Assembly (NCBI GenBank): GCA_003427395.1
Contig: BFEA01000012.1
Span: forward strand, 6,497,697 to 6,532,260
Reading direction: 5' to 3'
Length of the DNA: 34,564 nt
DNA from: Chara braunii
Taxonomy: Eukaryota > Streptophyta > Charophyceae > Charales > Characeae
Shown here: in pieces, positions 1 to 12,328 of the stretch
Layout: the number at the start of each line of letters is the position of its first letter
Position numbering within the stretch: the stretch's first letter is position 1
The notes under the pieces: model-generated
The model's database searches: none
What the model saw: only the letters and a program-made list of their open reading frames with translations
What the model was told of the DNA's origin: nothing
Translations under genes and position numbers: made by a program

Positions 1-429
1 GAGGGGTCCATCCACATCGCGTGGAAAGAGGTAGGATCCCGAAAATTCCCTAAAAGTGTCTCGCCTACAAGAGGTGGGATCGACCCCTAACTAAATAGCA
101 AGGATGTAGACCCAGAGCTTGNTNTTTTGNTTCTCCTTTTTGTCTGCNTGAATANCCAAGTAACAGATATGTNGACCAAGAGTTGANTGCCTTATCATTN
201 TTCTCGCATTGCTTACTAATTAAGCGAGAGGAATGTGGACCTAGAGTTTGANGTCCTACCACTCCTCTTAGATTTGTCTGATTGGCATGACAGTAGGATG
301 TGGACNGTAAGTTGGTTGCCTACTGCCACTAANTATTATAAATAGGATGAGTGNACCATCTTATTGCATATTCGCCTTAANAAACCTTAAATAATAAGGA
401 TAAAACTTGATAAAATACCATCTCATTGT

Positions 430-1080
430 CGAGCGCATCGGTCCCTCAGTGGGACCCTCCCGGCCTCGTTCAGGATTTGGCANGATTTGTCACGTAGAGC
501 GTCTTGCTGCTCCANCCGAGTGCGGCAGNCGTACCTCTCACGAGTCCCCACGACAGGATAGGATCACGTGAGGCACTGCATACCTCCACCCGTGGGAGCT
601 ATCACCATCCCTTGGGTGGGCGTATCCCCGCCGAGCTACCAGACCACATGAGAAGGTTTTTCGTATGCAATAGCAGAGGTGGCCCAGCCGAGCGCGTTTC
701 TCGTTCGCTATAGCATAGGGGGCATGAGCGGTTAATGCCCGAATCGGACCTGCGTGCGAATCGTCGTTCGAGGAGTTGATCTCTCGAACACGACCCTACG
801 CTGGTCTACTAGGACGACCATTCTAACCACGCGATACACTTTCCAGCAAGAAACTCGTTCCTACTTGCAATATCACGCCTAACCCCTTTTTCNACTTAAC
901 CTGTAACTTTTGTTAGTTCANAACGCAACGGCACCACACGCAAGGCTTCGCATAANTAGGACGTTGCCTCANGAGTCTCCCTCATAATGACCAGTCATGC
1001 ATGAATACATGAGCAGTCNNGATGATGGAGTACTATGTGGTGCCCATAAAGNTGCAGTCCCATNTGAGTCATGGGATCAC
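430..1080 (+). repeat. Dispersed repeat, copy 1
   Basis: Read on the plus strand, this segment matches the reverse complement of about 8150-8990 in the same order of blocks. The blocks include a GGGACCCTCCCGG motif near 451, a CGACAGGATAG motif near 550, a GTGGCCCAGCCGAGCG-like block near 680, TAGCATAGGGGG near 710, and TACTATGTGGTGCCCATAA near 1030. The copies are clearly diverged, with indels. No coding capacity or terminal structure was recognised, so the element class is unknown. Boundaries are approximate. Confidence 0.6.
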
Positions 1081-1663
1081 ATTTNATGNTCAGACGTTGG
1101 TTGAAGCGCGCACTAAAAAGTTCAAACCTTTAGNTAGTGCAAAAACGGTCTAAGCGCNCTGCCATCTTTTGCACCTTGCGGTACCCCAAAGGGTGTAGGG
1201 TAAGATGGCGTCAAGGGCAGAAGGGAATTTGGAGTGGTGGTGAGTTGTTTGGCGCACCAGTAGCAGCACGCTAACCCTTCCGCCCTGAACCTTATCGTTC
1301 CACTAGAGTAAATTTTGAAATAAGGAAAAAAAAATCAGACCGTCGNATTNNCCCAGTTTATAGGNCTGACCTATGCGGAANACGTGTGCGTATCAATTAA
1401 GGCAATTGCATGCGAAGGAAANGCCTGGTCNCACATTGTCGTTTTTTGCGAGCGTTTGTTCCATAACTTATTTTGCGCAGGGCTTCAGGCGAAATCCACN
1501 NGTAGAAACGTATAAGAGGGATGCGCAAGCGAGGGNAATNGTATTTTTTAGTTATGCGAATTCTCCCGACCAAACTATCACGGCGCTTCACGTATTACCC
1601 ACAATCGTTCGACCCTCNGCGGGCTTGAGCGTTGCATACGACACTCAAGTGTCAGAGATGAGG

Positions 1664-1691
1664 TATCGTGAAGGAAATCTCCTTCACGATA
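1664..1691. repeat. Perfect 12-bp hairpin with a 4-base loop
   Basis: The left arm TATCGTGAAGGA (1664-1675) is perfectly complementary to 1680-1691, with loop AATC. Just upstream, at about 1640-1652, is another palindrome, ACACTCAAGTGT. No role can be assigned. It lies in the ambiguous-base region, although the arms themselves contain no n. Confidence 0.6.
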
Positions 1692-2309
1692 TTGAATGGA
1701 TGAAGGATAAGCCATTCAGCCATCNTGGCACTTCTGACCTTTAGGTAGAGCGTCAAGATGACCAACGCATAGGATAAGTTTTTCCGTGTTGAGCTAGAAC
1801 CTAGAGTATCCTGGACAAGGACCTCGAATTTCGGTACTAGACTAACGCCGGACTAAAATAGTTTAAATAGCAGGGACAGGTGAAGGCATCATCGTGGTGT
1901 TACAAAGCTCATGTCCGCACCTTCTCATTTAGCTATCATAATTATGCTAAACAAGGGTGGTCTAAACAGTCAAGCAGAGGGTTGTGCGGTATTAGACAAT
2001 CATTCTCACAACAGTAATGTAATCCATCCGCATTCACACAATATTGATTGCGGTGAAGGGCTTGAGCATGAGCATGTCGTTGGGACCTGAAAGATGGCAA
2101 AGTGTGCCTAAGTGGGGTGGGCAAAGCACAATGGCGAAGGTCGAGGCCGCATGCCACGGGTTACGTGGGACCTCTCTTCACTTCGGTCTTCAAAGTTCCC
2201 TTCTGAATACTTGTTACGACCACCAATATCTGCACCGGGGCCTACGATGCCAAGGCCCACGCTACAGACTTGCAACAGGGTCGCCTCGATTCCGAGATCT
2301 ACTATGAGA

Positions 2310-2390
2310 AACCTGCAAGTGGGTTTGCCCTGCCTAAGTCTTTCGGGACATCCGTTAAAATTGGAACCTGCAGGTGGGCTTGCCCTGCCT
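2310..2390 (+). pseudogene. U6 snRNA 5' fragment between 26-bp direct repeats
   Basis: Bases 2338-2367 match the 5' part of U6 snRNA: a 5' stem-loop-like CTTTCGGGACATCC followed by GTTAAAATTGGAAC. The match stops before the ACAGAGA box. The same CCGTTAAAATTGGAAC wording occurs in the fuller U6 copy at 22172-22284. The fragment is bracketed by near-identical 26-base direct repeats at 2310-2335 and 2365-2390 (two mismatches), which begin AACCTGCA and end TTGCCCTGCCT. The repeats look like a long target duplication or a templated repair event. No poly(A) follows, and the 3' rather than 5' end is missing, which is unusual for LINE-mediated retroposition. Confidence 0.6.
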
Positions 2391-3134
2391 GCAAGATCAA
2401 CGTAACTCCTACGTGGTCGTGGCGTGCACATAGCGCGTTACGTTTGTCCGAACTTGGCCATCATGAGGGATCGGGTTCGTAGTGGGGCATAGTCGATTGG
2501 ACGTGGCCAGTGGAGCTCCAGTGGAGGCCCACAACGATATTGGTTATAAATTGTTCGTCGGGCAAGGGTATAGGGGTGAAGGACTAATCAACCCATCTAG
2601 TAGCAAGTTCTCGTCACAGTTCCTCGCAGAGTAGTTGAAGTTGTCGATCGACTGCGTAACAAAGAGCTACGCCGGAGGTGACGAAAACGACGAGCACGGG
2701 CGAAGGAGACAGGGAAGAGGAACGGTATGGCAAGGAGGGAGAGTGGATCGTGTCTGCCCCTTCGCGGAATAGTGTGGGGAAAAGTGTGGGGTAGAGGTTT
2801 TAAACACGAATGACCACGAATCTGTGCGCAGATTTGGAAGAAAGTCTCGGTGAGGAAGTGGGTGTGCACGGAGTGTCGGGAGAATGGTTATGGTGGGAAC
2901 GGAAATTGCCTAGCTCGCCCATCTCTTGATGAGAACGGCGAGTAAAGGTCCGTCTTGGGAGGGTTCGGACATTACGAATCAATTGATGGAGTTAGTTGGG
3001 CGTGCAGACAACCAGGAAGGGAGGTAGGAAAGAGATGAACTGTGCACTGATGTCGTGAAGGAAGGAGGTGGAGAGAGTTAGAAACTTGAGATCTCGTCCG
3101 ATTCTTTGTAGAAACAGGCGAAATAAAGTGATAG

Positions 3135-3194
3135 GTCGACGTTTTCGAGTGATGCCGATATGATGTCGACGTTTTCGAGTGATGCCGATGTGAT
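3135..3194. repeat. Two-copy 30-bp tandem repeat
   Basis: The unit starting GTCGACGTTTTCGAGTGATG occurs at 3135-3164 and again at 3165-3194 with one difference. A third, partial unit begins after 3194. No function is evident. Confidence 0.7.
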
Positions 3195-3280
3195 GTCGGT
3201 GTTAACCTTGCCGGTAAGTGCATAGTTTGGTCGGGATTAGTACTACGGGCTGCGCCTAAGAGAGGGATTGGAATACAAGT

Positions 3281-3840
3281 ATATATTTGGCCGCATTCTG
3301 GCAGAAGATTCATTCACATCACGTGCACTCGGTGGATGGCGCCATAGAGCTTTTCACCGTGGTAGCTACTTCCGTAGGAGGGCAGTATTCGTTATTCTGC
3401 TCTCTGTCTGTGGTCACAATGGGTGTTGTTGGTACGCGGATCTGGCAGAAGCGTTAGTCACGATGCATTGAGTAAGATGGGGTGGAATGATGAGTAGGAC
3501 ATTCGGGGCCGGACGAATCCGATGGCGATGGCAGATCTGGGAGTAGAATGCTAGTTTTTTGTACACAAGCGGTAGGAGTTGCTCGCAGATGAAACGATTG
3601 AAAACGGAAATAAGTTAAACAAGCGGAGGGACAAGAATCAACCTTCAACAACGAGCTGCCAAATGCTTGGCCCAGACTATAACAGGAGACTCATTCAGAT
3701 CCCGCACGTTCCATCGATCGGAAAGGTAGCGGGGAGTAAGCAAACAGAGGTTGAAGGATTACCGCTGACCAGAGTGCTGCCCATCCTAGTGATCCCAGAC
3801 AGGCAATATACCTTTCCGCATTCGGGCAGAAGATCCACTC
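3281..3840. repeat. Pair of diverged 35-bp direct repeats
   Basis: 3281-3315 and 3806-3840 share 28 of 35 positions, centred on CCGCATTC and GGCAGAAGAT. On the minus strand both read as an LLPECG-like peptide, so they may be two decayed copies of one coding repeat. Nothing further supports a gene. Confidence 0.4.
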
Positions 3841-4860
3841 CGGTTTTGCTCATCCTATCGTTGGACGGGGGATAAGGCCGGCCACAGGGTTGGAGTCTTA
3901 CCTGCTGACCAGTATGTCGCTCATCCTCTTCAGCCGGAGCAGCAAAGAGGAAGTCGTGGGTTGAAGACATACTTATCGGTCAGTGTTTTGCCATCTGATT
4001 GCTGACAATAAAGTGAGGGAGTGAGTTACGAGGTTGCAAGCTTGCCTGCTGACCAGTGTAGCGCCCAGCTGGTTGAGCAAGCTGCAGCAGGCCAACTGCA
4101 GGCACTGCAGATCTGTCAGCTGGTCGATATACCTTCCATCCCATCAGCCTGTGAAATAACAGACTAACCACGAAGTTGCAGACTTACTTATTGATCGCGT
4201 GCTGCTTACCGCATTAGAGTGGAGGAGCGAGGGTGGGCCACCGGAAGAGAAAGTTGTGTTTTTTTTGGCCCACGACCCGTGTCACGAGCGGTGGCTGAGG
4301 CGTCTTAAACCACAAGCTTTGTGGGAGGGATTGACTTTGTTGAAGGGGAGTATTGCTACGATTTGGAGGGTCAATAGGAAAGTCAACAGTTGGTGGCTTA
4401 GCTTCAGTTTGACCAAGTTGTGTACATCTTAACCACCATTGCGGGGCCCTCAGACGCATGAAGATTTCAAGACCCACTCCTGAGAGTTGAGTTTGTCACC
4501 CTCCTGTATCTCGAGAGTCTGAAACCCCTCATTCTGCTCTTCTTAATCTAAGTCTAGTCTATGGTTACGAGAGGAAGGCGGCAAGCGGGATTGCAACCCG
4601 TAAAACCTCATCAAGACTTTGTGGGGAGTTTGCCCACTGATTGCAGGAGCTTTGTCGAAACTCAGAAGGAGTTCTGGAGGCAAGGAACTGACAGGTAAAC
4701 CTTCATCTTCCTTCTATACACCCAGTTAATATCCTTATCTGTATATCTTGCTATGTTTTAACTGAGTATAGTGTATGCATCCCTATTTTGACTTTATGTT
4801 GACTTTCTGGATACAAATCAAGACTTAAGTAAAGAACAACAGAAAAATTCCAACGAGAAA

Positions 4861-5481
4861 TGAAAGTTAAAAAAAAACATTCTAAAAAAAAAAAATCCTT
4901 CATATTTATAAATTATCATTATTATGTTCGTTCAATTCTAAAATTTACAATTTTATTTGATAAGTTATCGTCTAAATATGAGTTTCCCTTTCCAACTACA
5001 TCTATTTGTTCAAAATGGAAAGAAAGTCTTGACAAGTTTACGAATTGTTTAAATTAAACTTTCATTCTATTACAACGGAAATCTTCAAATTTGTATTGGA
5101 TTAACCTATTTATGACTGAAAATCCTTACTTAGAATGACGTTCCAATTAAAATATTTCATGAACTCATCCAAACTTTCATTTAATCTCTAGCATGCAGTT
5201 CAAATAAAAAGGGATGCCCCATTATTGAAAGAAAAATTTTCAAGTAAGGGGAAGAGAAAAAAAATTGGAATGACATTTTTAAGATTGAATGAAAATTTAA
5301 AATTTAGAATGTAATTTTATTATAGAATGATTATTTAATTTTGAATTTTTTTTCTGTTGAAAGGCATGCACGATCTTAGTTTTTTTTTGTCTGAAATCAA
5401 ATTGTAAAAAGGGTTTGCATTTGAAGAAAAGGTGAGAGGAAGTTGGTTTTGCTTGCGTTTGACTGGGTCAACCAAGGGTTG
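4861..5481. other. AT-rich non-coding stretch
   Basis: Composition changes sharply near 4800 to AT-rich sequence with A and T homopolymers. No frame, RNA gene or repeat of note was found here. It leads into the motif array at 5482. Confidence 0.5.
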
Positions 5482-6200
5482 GACAATTGTTTCTAAGTTG
5501 GATAACCCAGTGCTGTGTTTTATTCCGATTGCCTGAAGAATCAGACAATTGTTCCATAAGTTAGGATGGTCTAGTTGCTCTGACTTGTGAGGGTTACATG
5601 TGTTTATTTTTCAAGGACCAAGCAACTGTTTTATAAGCTTAGATGACTTAGTTGTCTTGTTTTGTTTAGGGTTTCTGATGTTTCTTTGTTTCTGGCGGAA
5701 GGAGTTTGAGAGAAATTGTTCCATAAGTTTGAATTACTCAAAATTATTCTTGTTTTATTATGAGGGAGAATCGAGCAAAGGACTGGACAATTTTCCATAA
5801 GATTGGATGGTCTGGTTTAGAGTCACAAACATGTTGGGACTAAAGGGTAAATTTCGTCTATAATCTTATACTTTTATACTTATGAACAAGTTAGTTAGAC
5901 AATTATTTCATAAGATTGGATGGTATGACTATAACTTATCACAAACTAAAGAGAGTACCAATTAAGAGTAAACTTGTGCTAAGAAGGGGTAGACTGAACC
6001 CTGTTTCTAACTTGAATGGTTCAATCGTATGCTACCTTAAAAGACCAAGGTGCAAAATATATGTATAACTTTTATATTTTAAACAATTTGGTTGGACGGC
6101 CTAGTCACATGCCCAAGGAAGAGAAAAATTGTGGTGCCCTGTGTTTGTGCATATTCAGTGGCTGAGCTAGACAATTGTTCCATAAGATTGGATAGTCTAA
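5482..6200 (+). repeat. Degenerate array of a 30-base motif, seven copies
   Basis: A motif close to GACAATTGTTCCATAAG, followed by ATTGGATGGTCT, recurs at about 5482, 5543, 5622, 5710, 5784, 5897 and 6169. Spacings are 61, 79, 88, 74, 113 and 272 bases. Copies keep the CATAAG core but differ elsewhere, and the DNA between them is not obviously conserved. It looks like an old minisatellite or the decayed internal repeats of an element. No coding frame spans it. Confidence 0.65.
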
Positions 6201-6495
6201 CTTTGCTCCCTATGTAAGTTGGGTATAAGAGGCAAATCATTGAAAGATTATAAATTATTGTTTGACAAGGTTTAACATTGAGGCTGGTGAGAGTACTTAT
6301 CATTGTGGTTTGGCCTTACATGTGGCTGATTGACACCTCTACTTAGTATGAGTTTCAGTTTGATAGGTAGTTGCTTCAGTTGTTCGTCACGTGGTAGAGC
6401 TATAAGAGTTAGTTCAATTCCTGCATTTTTTTAGCTAACGTTTTTTACTTAGGTTAATTCTCACATTTTCTTGGACCATTTGTTATACTTGGATT
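6201..6495. other. Spacer between two AT-rich arrays, no gene
   Basis: AT-rich sequence with no recognisable feature. It separates the motif array ending at 6200 from the 122-bp array beginning at 6496. Confidence 0.4.
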
Positions 6496-7075
6496 TGTAT
6501 AAATCTTCGAAAGGTACTTCTCATATGGGGAGCGCTGCGGAATTTCTACAAAACCAAAGAGTTAGTCAAATTTGACTTTCAAAGTTCAACTTTTTATTTA
6601 AGTTTTATATTTAAATTTATTTGGAATTTAAAAACATTCTGTTATAAAGGAAATGTTGCTCAAATTTTTACTAATTCAGGGAGCTAGACAAAAATTGACT
6701 TTGGAAAGTTAAGATTATTTTCAGATTCAGTAATTTGCTTTGTATAAATGTTGAAAAACTAATTCTCCTACGGGAAGTGTTGCCGAAATTTCTACAAATC
6801 TAAAGGGCTAGTTAAGTTTTGTTTTGGCATGACTAAAGTCTTGTATTGAGTTCTTATATGACTTGGTATAAATATAGGAAGTTTACTTTTCTAAGGGAGA
6901 TATTGCCCAAATGTTTACTAATCCAGAAAGTTAAACAAAATTTGACTTTCTAGAGTTCAAAACTATTTCAGTTTTCGTATTCAAGCTAATATAAATTATG
7001 AAAAGACACTTTTCGTACGATAAGTGCTACCAAAATTTTCTTAGTTTAGAGAAGATAGATTATATTTTGACAGGT
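6496..7075 (+). repeat. Degenerate tandem array, about five 122-bp units
   Basis: Units begin near 6498, 6616, 6743, 6867 and 6990, giving spacings of about 118, 127, 124 and 123. Each has a TATAAA-like start (weak in unit 2), a GGGA(G/A)..TTGC block, an ATTTCTAC-like block and, in most units, a TTTGACTTTC-like block. The last unit runs into GGTGGCGATTCTGATGATCG near 7073. No protein is encoded. The array could be the decayed leader or LTR-proximal repeats of a retrotransposon, but no LTR pair or coding domain was found to confirm this. Confidence 0.6.
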
Positions 7076-8149
7076 GGCGATTCTGATGATCGACCCTGCA
7101 TAAGGAAAATTCTGCCAAAGGTTTACCTTTCTTTGGGCACTTGCTTAAAGGTATACTTAACCCTAATATAAATAAAATTTTGAGTGAGAATGTGTTATGG
7201 AGATTCATTCCTCATACACTAATAATCTAGCCTTTGACATTAGTCTGTTTTCTGTTACATGCCTTTTTTGAACATTTCGATTCAATATCAGACTAGATTC
7301 AGCATGATTTTACGAGGCGTATTTTCTGTTATTACTAATAAGAGGTTGACTGTCGATTTGTCGGTTTATGATCCAACTCCAATTCACTCTCGCTAAATCA
7401 ACCTAAAGGTTTTAACCCCTGTGGTTTTATTTGTTTGTTGGATTTTTACCTGTATTTTATTAAATAGTCATTTAACAAAGATACTGAGTACTTTATTGCG
7501 GGAAGGTTGAGGCTTGTATGGCTAAAGCGAGGGGTACGAGCGTAGAGAGTGGTTGAAGTTGACCCCTTGTAGCATATGAATTTTTGGTTGAATCTTTAAT
7601 GTGATTGCATGTATGTTTGTGATTCAGACTCTGAATTTGATTGTCTGTGATCACACATATATGGTTGGAGGAAGTATCACTATGACTGTGAGAAGTAATC
7701 ATCTCATATTATATACCCCTTATATATATATACATGCATATGCCTTGAGCATTCACGTGGCCTATTGCGACCGTGCGTAAGTGATAATCAAAGTATGCCT
7801 TTAGCGAAAATGAAGATTCCCTTTTACCTTTGCTTTTTAAGAATTTTTATAATTGGACGTTGTAGTCCGTGGTAACAGTCAAAGTCACATCCTTTGATTT
7901 CTCTCTAGACCCTGGATGATGGAGTTTGCCTTCAAAGCCTCGAGAGATGACTTTCACCACAAGTATGAACCTGTGTAACACCCACTCTCCGCAGGGTGCA
8001 GAAGAGGGTGTGGTTCTCAACCGCACTTGACGGTTATCTAGCATCGAGAGATTAACCCCTCAAGGCGCGTGTTAACCGACACTTGAGTGTCGAACGAGGC
8101 CCTCGAGACTATCAAGGACCACATGATTATGGGTACTACATAGTACGTC
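7076..8149. other. No recognisable gene
   Basis: AT-rich at first, becoming more balanced after about 7850. It includes a short TATATATATA run near 7722. No domain-bearing frame or RNA gene was identified. Confidence 0.45.
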
Positions 8150-8990
8150 ATCATTACAACTGCTTGCGTATGTTTGCATTACTAGTCGATATGAGAAGGT
8201 TCAGCGTCCGCGCGGTTTTATACTAAGTCTCGCGCGCATTTCTGCGTCGGAAGGTTATGGGTTGCATACTAAAGGGACTATGAGTGTTTTGTTTTGTGTG
8301 TGTGTTTTAATTTTATGTTGAGGTAACTTCAGTAGAGTCACAAAAAAATATATATAATTGCACTAGGGGGAAAAATAAAGTTTGCAGTTGCACTTGGGGC
8401 ATCCTACCTGGCTATAAAATTGGGTTGCAAACTGTATCTTGGCCCATATTGCAATTATAACTTATTTTTGTGACTCCCACGTAATTTTCTCTTTTATGTT
8501 TTTAGTGTGGTGTAACGCGTGGTGAGTGAGATATGTCCTAGTCGGCTGACGACGAGTCGCGCTTGGGACTTTCGTCCCCCAAGGCGTCGGTTCACGTGCG
8601 GGTTCGATAGGCATGGGACCGCGCGTACCCCCTATGCTACAACGTACGAGAAACACCCTCGGCTGACCCACCTCTATGATTGCAAGTAATTAGCTTTTGT
8701 ACTGTGGACCGGTTGCTCAACAGGGATACGACCAATGAAAGGAGGTGACATCTCCCTCAGGTGGAGGTAAGTTGTACCTCGTGTAGGCCCTATCCTGTCG
8801 TAGGGGCTCACACGAGGTATGGTTGGCGCACCCAGCCGAAGCGGTTACGAAAACTCTGTAGTATCGTGAATTACCAACTCTTGCGTGACGTGACCGGGAG
8901 GGTCCCGCCCTGCGGTACGCATGCGCTCTACAGCGTATCAGGGAAGAAACAATATTCGAGTTCGATTGACGTTTTAACTTCGTGTACGTA
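8150..8990 (-). repeat. Dispersed repeat, copy 2 (inverted)
   Basis: Its reverse complement follows the block order of about 430-1080. Recognisable blocks lie at about 8150 (pairs with 1030), 8635 (with 710), 8660 (with 690), 8795 (with 555) and 8910 (with 450). A 194-residue frame on the minus strand overlaps this repeat. It is not called as a gene because the homologous copy does not preserve it and no family is recognised. Boundaries are approximate. Confidence 0.6.
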
Positions 8991-9950
8991 TCTACAACGA
9001 ACAAGCAAATACCCTCAATCGATCTATCACTGCAATTGCAAGTATAAACTTTTGTACGTTGACCAGTTTTTCGATAGTGATACACATCTAAAAATGATGA
9101 CAACTCCTTGTAAAAGGAAAATTGTGCATTGCAATATCTTATCCTAGGTACGAATAGTGCATTCGTCCTTTTTTTAATAGACGACCGAATTCTTTTAAGT
9201 CCTACAACGTCCATTTGACTCGACCCGGAGGGGTTCCTTGCTCCGCTCAACCGGAACAACGAAGCCAATACACTAAACAACAAAACTTTCAATAATTTCA
9301 TTAAAAAATATTGAGAAAATTCTCAATGTAACATATTTTTTTTAACAATAAAATTTAGCGGTATAAGAGGAAAAACTATAACGATCGGTCTATTTTTTTA
9401 AGTAAAAGGAATATTGAAATAGCTTGGGATAAAATAAAACAATATAACAAAAGAAACAAATGTAAAGTAAAGACATTATGACCAATCATTATAAAGGAAA
9501 ACAATCAATTATGTCGGGGATCATTCAATAAATATCCAATACAATTATTGTGAAAACAGAGATTGAGCAATGGTAAAATTTCCCAAACAGATAGTATTGA
9601 ATCCAAGTGCCTTAAGATCAATTGACCATAATGATGATAAATGTTGAGGGACACTGGACGTAGTTTACAACATTGTTAATATAAATTTATTATTTTTAAT
9701 TATAGAAACAATGATTTAAAAAAAAAAAAAAGTAGTTATAGCAACGACTGCAATAAAAAAATATAAGAGAGAGGGAGAGAGAGAAAAAAAAAAAAAACCT
9801 ACATTTTTGGATGTCGTCTAAAACCTCTTCTCAATTTATAAAATTGAAAGAAAAAAAAAAAACCTTATGGTTGTGTTCCCTGCTTTAACAAATTGAATGA
9901 TCATTATTCTAAACACATAAGTACTTACAAAAAAAAAGACCTACACCTGT
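8991..9950. other. AT-rich non-coding stretch
   Basis: Long A runs near 9718, 9786 and 9850, and a short (GA)n tract near 9768-9784. No gene or RNA recognised. Confidence 0.5.
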
Positions 9951-10277
9951 GGACCTAGCTCAGTTGGTACGACCATAAACTTTTCATAGCCTTTAGGGTT
10001 GCAGTTAAGTGAGTTTGGGTGTGAGTGTCAATGTGACACATTTTTTGCAGGGGGCGATCAACCGATAAGGTTTTTTTGGAGGGGTTGAATTTATCGAGGT
10101 ACTGGTCCTTCGCAAAATTACAACTATCACTTGTAAAACTGGTACCTTCGCAAATTCGAAGAACCGGTTGTTCATTTCATGTTGACTCCAAAAACTGGTT
10201 TTGAAATGGACCATTTATCGAGAGTACCATACGCACAATACGTTTTCATAACTCCTATCCTAGACCAAAAAAAAAAA
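9951..10277 (+). mobile_element. Candidate tRNA-derived SINE
   Basis: It starts GGACCTAGCTCAGTTGGTA, which has the form of a tRNA D-arm with a good pol III box A (TAGCTCAGTTGG, 9956-9967). A weak box B-like region follows near 9997-10016, and the sequence ends about 310 bases later in an 11-A run at 10267-10277. A tRNA-like head plus a poly(A) end fits a SINE. The box B is poor, no target-site duplication was found, and no second copy is present in the window, so the call is tentative. Confidence 0.4.
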
Positions 10278-10335
10278 GTGTCGTCGTTGCTGCATGTGGA
10301 ATGTGTTTGGACTCACGATTGAAACTACGGAGAGA

Positions 10336-10416
10336 GTTCTTTTCGATATCTGTTAAAACGAAACGATATAGAGAAGCTTAGCATGACACACGTAAATCAA
10401 AAAAAGAAAGAAAAGA
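10336..10416 (+). pseudogene. Decayed U6 snRNA retropseudogene
   Basis: Bases 10336-10398 align with U6 from the 5' stem region (TTCTTTTCG, then ATATCTGTTAAAA for ACATCCGTTAAAA) through GAAACGATATAGAGAAGCTTAGCATG to ACACACGTAAATC. The CCCCTGCGCAAGG segment is missing. An A-rich tail with scattered G follows to about 10416. The internal deletion, base changes and A-tail indicate a dead retroposed copy. No clear target duplication is visible. Confidence 0.65.
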
Positions 10417-10504
10417 GTAGCTCCTGACAGAGATCCGCTGGCACGATGTTCCAAGAAGAGGATCGAAACGAGCTTCTCACATATTACAAAAAAAAAAAAG
10501 GAGG

Positions 10505-10508
<4 letters not shown>

Positions 10509-10581
<73 letters not shown>
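10509..10581. repeat. (GA)n microsatellite
   Basis: About 73 bases of uninterrupted GA, preceded by a 12-A run and GGAGGGAGGGA. The adjoining A-tail suggests it grew from the tail of a retroelement (inference). Confidence 0.9.
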
Positions 10582-10584
<3 letters not shown>

Positions 10585-10929
10585 GTCCACGACCATAGCT
10601 TATCATCTTCCACTAATATAATCAATAGTGGATAGGTGACTTGGATGCACGCATGCACGTTAGTGACAGTAACAACACGTAGTCTGGTGCACGCAGCACG
10701 CTATCTACTAGAGAGGATTTACAAACAGTTAGTGAAGAGAGAGAGTTCTTGACACAAAGAGGGACAAAGATCGATCATGATCGAGTATTATATAATGTAC
10801 TCTCTCTTTCTCGATCCCTGTCTCTGTCTGTGTTCCTCTCTCCCTCTCTCTCTGTCTCGCGTGCGCACGTTATCCTATCGATGTTGACTAATCCTTGTCT
10901 TAGTCAACTGTCTGCATCTCTGTGTGTGT

Positions 10930-12263
10930 GTGTGTGTGGGGGGGGGGGAAAACCATCATCTCTTGGGGCTGCGTTCCCCGGGGGACCAGCAGACAATTGA
11001 AACGCAGACCTGAGTTCATATCCGGGTGCCAGACGAACATTTATAGAGAAAGGAAACAGAAAAGGCCTATATGCGATTTTGCCAAGAGATCGACCCCCAC
11101 AAACCTCACTCAAGCTGTCGTCCAGGAAAAATTAAGGGCAACGTAGCCGACAGACGCTGGACCTACTAGAACCGCAGCCATAGGGCTGCAAACACTCCCC
11201 TGCCGTACATGCGTACCGTTCCGTGGAAAAGAGCACAATGTCGCAGCTTCCTCGTGCAGACTCTGGAGCATTCCTCGCTCTGGTGTACACTCGCCGTGCA
11301 TACGGTTGGGATTGATCTCAAGGGGGTAGCTAAGGGGAGTGGGGACATGGGGGGAGGGCGAAAGGAGGTGGGGCCACGCTTGGAGAGTGTGCGCTTGGAT
11401 AGACAGAGAGAGGGGGCACGTCTGCAAGTCTTGCGTTGGTGAATGCTTGCCCTAAATCGACTCCAATAACTCGGTTCTGGTGTTGTCGAGGGCGAAGTCG
11501 CGATCACCCAAATCGGAGGCAAGGCACAAGGCATCATCGTGAACATCACACATCATTTCATCGTGTTCATCACATCATTGTGTACATCACGCTCGCACAC
11601 GCTCACCTCATCCGTGAGATTAGCGCGAAATGCGGAATCAGCGAAGACGACAAAGGCACGTGTGCCCAACGGTGCTCGGCAAGGCCGCGGTGGAAAGGGA
11701 AATAAGGTTACGCTGAGTGAAGAGGGCAGCAGCGCAGGCTGAGTTACAGCTGCCAAATGATGTCGTGCGAGCGCGCGGAAGCGCGCGCACGCGAGCGAGC
11801 AGCAGAGGCTGGTGGGGCGTGTGGAAGAGGAGGAGCTGGAGACTCCGGTGGCGAGAGAGAGGTGGCGGGAAGAAGCAGAAGTGGACGGAAAAGTGAAGAT
11901 CTACTTCACGTAGGGGCATCTGTTCCATGCTTTCGGCTGTAATATGCCTTGCGCCGAAGGTTGATGTCGGAGAGTGCTCGATTGGAAGCAAAGGAGAACG
12001 TGCTGATTCGAAAAGAGCCACCTTCACGTGAGCGCGATGGTGTGGGTGGGAGTTAACACAAATGAACATCGCGCATGATTGATCGACTGACAAACCGTCA
12101 GTGGACGCTGTCGAGGAGCGGCGCGGGGAGGACAAGAGTTGCAATCAGGGTTCAAGAAAGAGAACGATAGCGACAACATAGCGATAACGAAACGATCTCA
12201 TAGCCGCGCCATATCTTGGGGTTCAGTCGGTTTTTCGCTGCTGTTACGTTGACGCGAGAGGAG
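10930..12263 (+). promoter_or_regulatory. Upstream region of the WDR26 gene
   Basis: Non-coding, GC-richer sequence upstream of the only clear gene. It holds a (GT)n-G(n) tract near 10921-10950 and several short frames on both strands that match nothing I know. A promoter must lie here or nearby, but I could not place a TATA box or a transcription start with any confidence. Confidence 0.3.
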
Positions 12264-12328
12264 GTAAGATTTAGCTGGGTGGGGGTATTTGATTGCTTGA
12301 TTGATGGTTTTTTTGATTGATTGTTCAG
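12264..12328 (+). other. Possible 65-base intron in the WDR26 5' leader
   Basis: A good donor (GAG|GTAAGAT at 12264) and a plausible acceptor (TTGTTCAG ending at 12328) enclose a T-rich segment. The interval lies upstream of the first in-frame ATG, so splicing would not change the protein. The downstream leader, about 12400-12590, is strongly pyrimidine-rich. Without transcript data this stays a proposal. Confidence 0.35.

Larger units (their letters stand above)
1..1725. other. Low-quality, n-rich stretch without a recognisable gene
   Basis: About 40 isolated ambiguous bases are scattered between 122 and 1725, and almost none occur in the rest of the window. Reading frames here are short, cross ambiguous bases and match no family I know. 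Part of it is a dispersed repeat with a second copy on the opposite strand near 8150-8990. The scattered ambiguity is what a consensus of several near-identical repeat copies would give; that explanation is inference. Confidence 0.6.
1726..4860. other. No recognisable gene; diverged repeats
   Basis: Open frames here are short, overlap on both strands and resemble no family I know. Small repeats are visible: 2310-2390 (U6 fragment), 3135-3194, 3281-3315 against 3806-3840, and a recurring 'CTGACCAG' context near 3768, 3903 and 4049. The picture fits old mobile-element debris, but no domain supports a specific class. Confidence 0.5.
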